Assembly (NCBI GenBank): GCA_900088475.1
Contig: FLMG01001856.1
Coordinates: forward strand, 1-17,461
DNA length: 17,461 bases
Source of the DNA: Hyphochytrium catenoides
Lineage: Eukaryota; Sar; Hyphochytriomycetes; Hyphochytriales; Hyphochytriaceae
Reading direction: 5' to 3'
A program made the translations under genes and the position numbers. The notes below the pieces were generated by a model, which saw nothing but the letters and a program-made list of their open reading frames with translations, did not search any database and was not told the origin of the DNA. Positions 16,893 to 17,461 of this stretch are shown in pieces; position 1 is the first letter of the stretch, and each line of letters opens with the position of its first letter.

Positions 16893-17461
16893 CTATTCAC
16901 GAATGACTCTTGTTTACCATCCCAAGAGCCCAAGAGTGGTGGGTCAGCTCTCATTGTCATTAAGGAGAGGAGACGAGGGAGGAGGTAGTGCCGACAGGGC
17001 ATTGTCGAGCACTGTTCCTGGAGGACAGCTGAGTAGGTTTCCTTGACGTCACCATTCGCTGTCCTAGCTTTCTATGTCCGACAACAAGGAAGGGCACTAA
17101 TAATAATACGGAGTGCCGGTCAGTAGTCAGTAGAACTGGAAGGTTCTCTTCTTCCGAACTACTTTGCCACCACTCTGCCACCACCACCACTCCTCTGCCG
17201 CCTTTCTCACCAATAGTTCTACTCTTCTTTGTCCTTCTCGTGTTTCTCCAGTGTCCTCCATTATAAAAATAGATAGAACTAGTGCTACAGTGGTAAAGGG
17301 GACTCTCCTGGAACAACTGTTTCGTTCTACTTGCCAGTTCTACAAGTACAGAACTGGTTGTTCAAGAGTACCGTTTATTAGAAGCCAATCTGAGAAGCAG
17401 TACAAGTAAGTGGTACAGGCTGATCTGGTCAATAATGACCTATTTTCTCCGAAAGACCGGC
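16893..17461. other. 3' flank of gene 5, no gene
   Basis: No convincing gene is seen. A CCA/CTG-type low-complexity patch lies at about 17165-17205, octamer copies at 17214 and 17274, and a hairpin at 17334-17357. The region continues off the right edge. Confidence 0.5.
17334..17357. repeat. 8-bp perfect hairpin
   Basis: CCAGTTCT (17334-17341) and AGAACTGG (17350-17357) are exact reverse complements around an 8-nt loop. The arms share the AGAACT core of the dispersed octamer. There is no nearby gene end for which it would clearly be a terminator. Confidence 0.5.

Larger units (their letters stand above)
3103..17281. repeat. Dispersed octamer TAGAACTA/TAGTTCTA, at least 12 copies
   Basis: Copies start at 3103, 3600, 3631, 4682, 9923, 9993, 12409, 14259, 14431, 15030, 17214 and 17274. 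About 0.5 copies are expected on both strands in random sequence of this length. Only the copy at 12409 is inside a well-supported CDS, and one (14259) is inside the doubtful leader ORF. The copy at 4682 lies 58 bases before the gene 1 ATG. The function is unknown. Confidence 0.6.

Overview
This window looks like nuclear DNA from a eukaryote. It has long intronless reading frames with ATG starts and standard stop codons, separated by kilobase-scale non-coding intervals with microsatellites, and there is no sign of operons or Shine-Dalgarno sites. I cannot name the organism. The protein family found here, Crinkler/RHS-type P-loop NTPase plus restriction-endonuclease-fold proteins, is known from oomycetes, some fungi, kinetoplastids and other protists, so a protist or early-diverging fungus is the most reasonable guess.

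Layout. Positions 1-133 are a GA-rich microsatellite. Positions 134-4739 hold no intact gene I can defend, but they carry decayed coding-like stretches (758-1092, 2059-2599, 4066-4257), a TTC-rich tract (2600-2690) and TAG/CTA-rich DNA. From 4740 onward there are five related genes on strictly alternating strands: gene 1 (+, 4740-6046, frameshifted), gene 2 (-, 6540-8459), gene 3 (+, 10694-12481), gene 4 (-, 13108-14145) and gene 5 (+, 15558-16892). A short ORF (14192-14422) resembling only the N-terminal leader of the family lies head to head with gene 4, 46 bp away.

The five genes share a C-terminal module ending in a hydrophobic strand with a PxP or PLP turn and then a V/I-W-K/R signature. 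Genes 2 and 3 also carry a P-loop NTPase domain. In the nuclease module, genes 1 and 5, which lack the NTPase, keep a Glu...Asp...Gln-x-Thr constellation. Genes 2, 3 and 4 have lost those residues. The cluster therefore looks like NTPases with a dead nuclease module beside stand-alone nucleases that appear intact.

All five proteins and the orphan leader begin with long, basic, acid-poor, Ser/Arg/Leu-rich N-termini. In three of them this region contains R-x-[F/L/M]-S-T, which resembles a mitochondrial presequence cleavage site. No LFLAK-type Crinkler leader or secretory signal is evident. A mitochondrion-directed branch of the family is the most interesting hypothesis here. Gene 1 also has an in-phase A-AAA-AAC heptamer exactly where its reading frame breaks, so it is either a -1 frameshifting gene, a homopolymer error or a young pseudogene.
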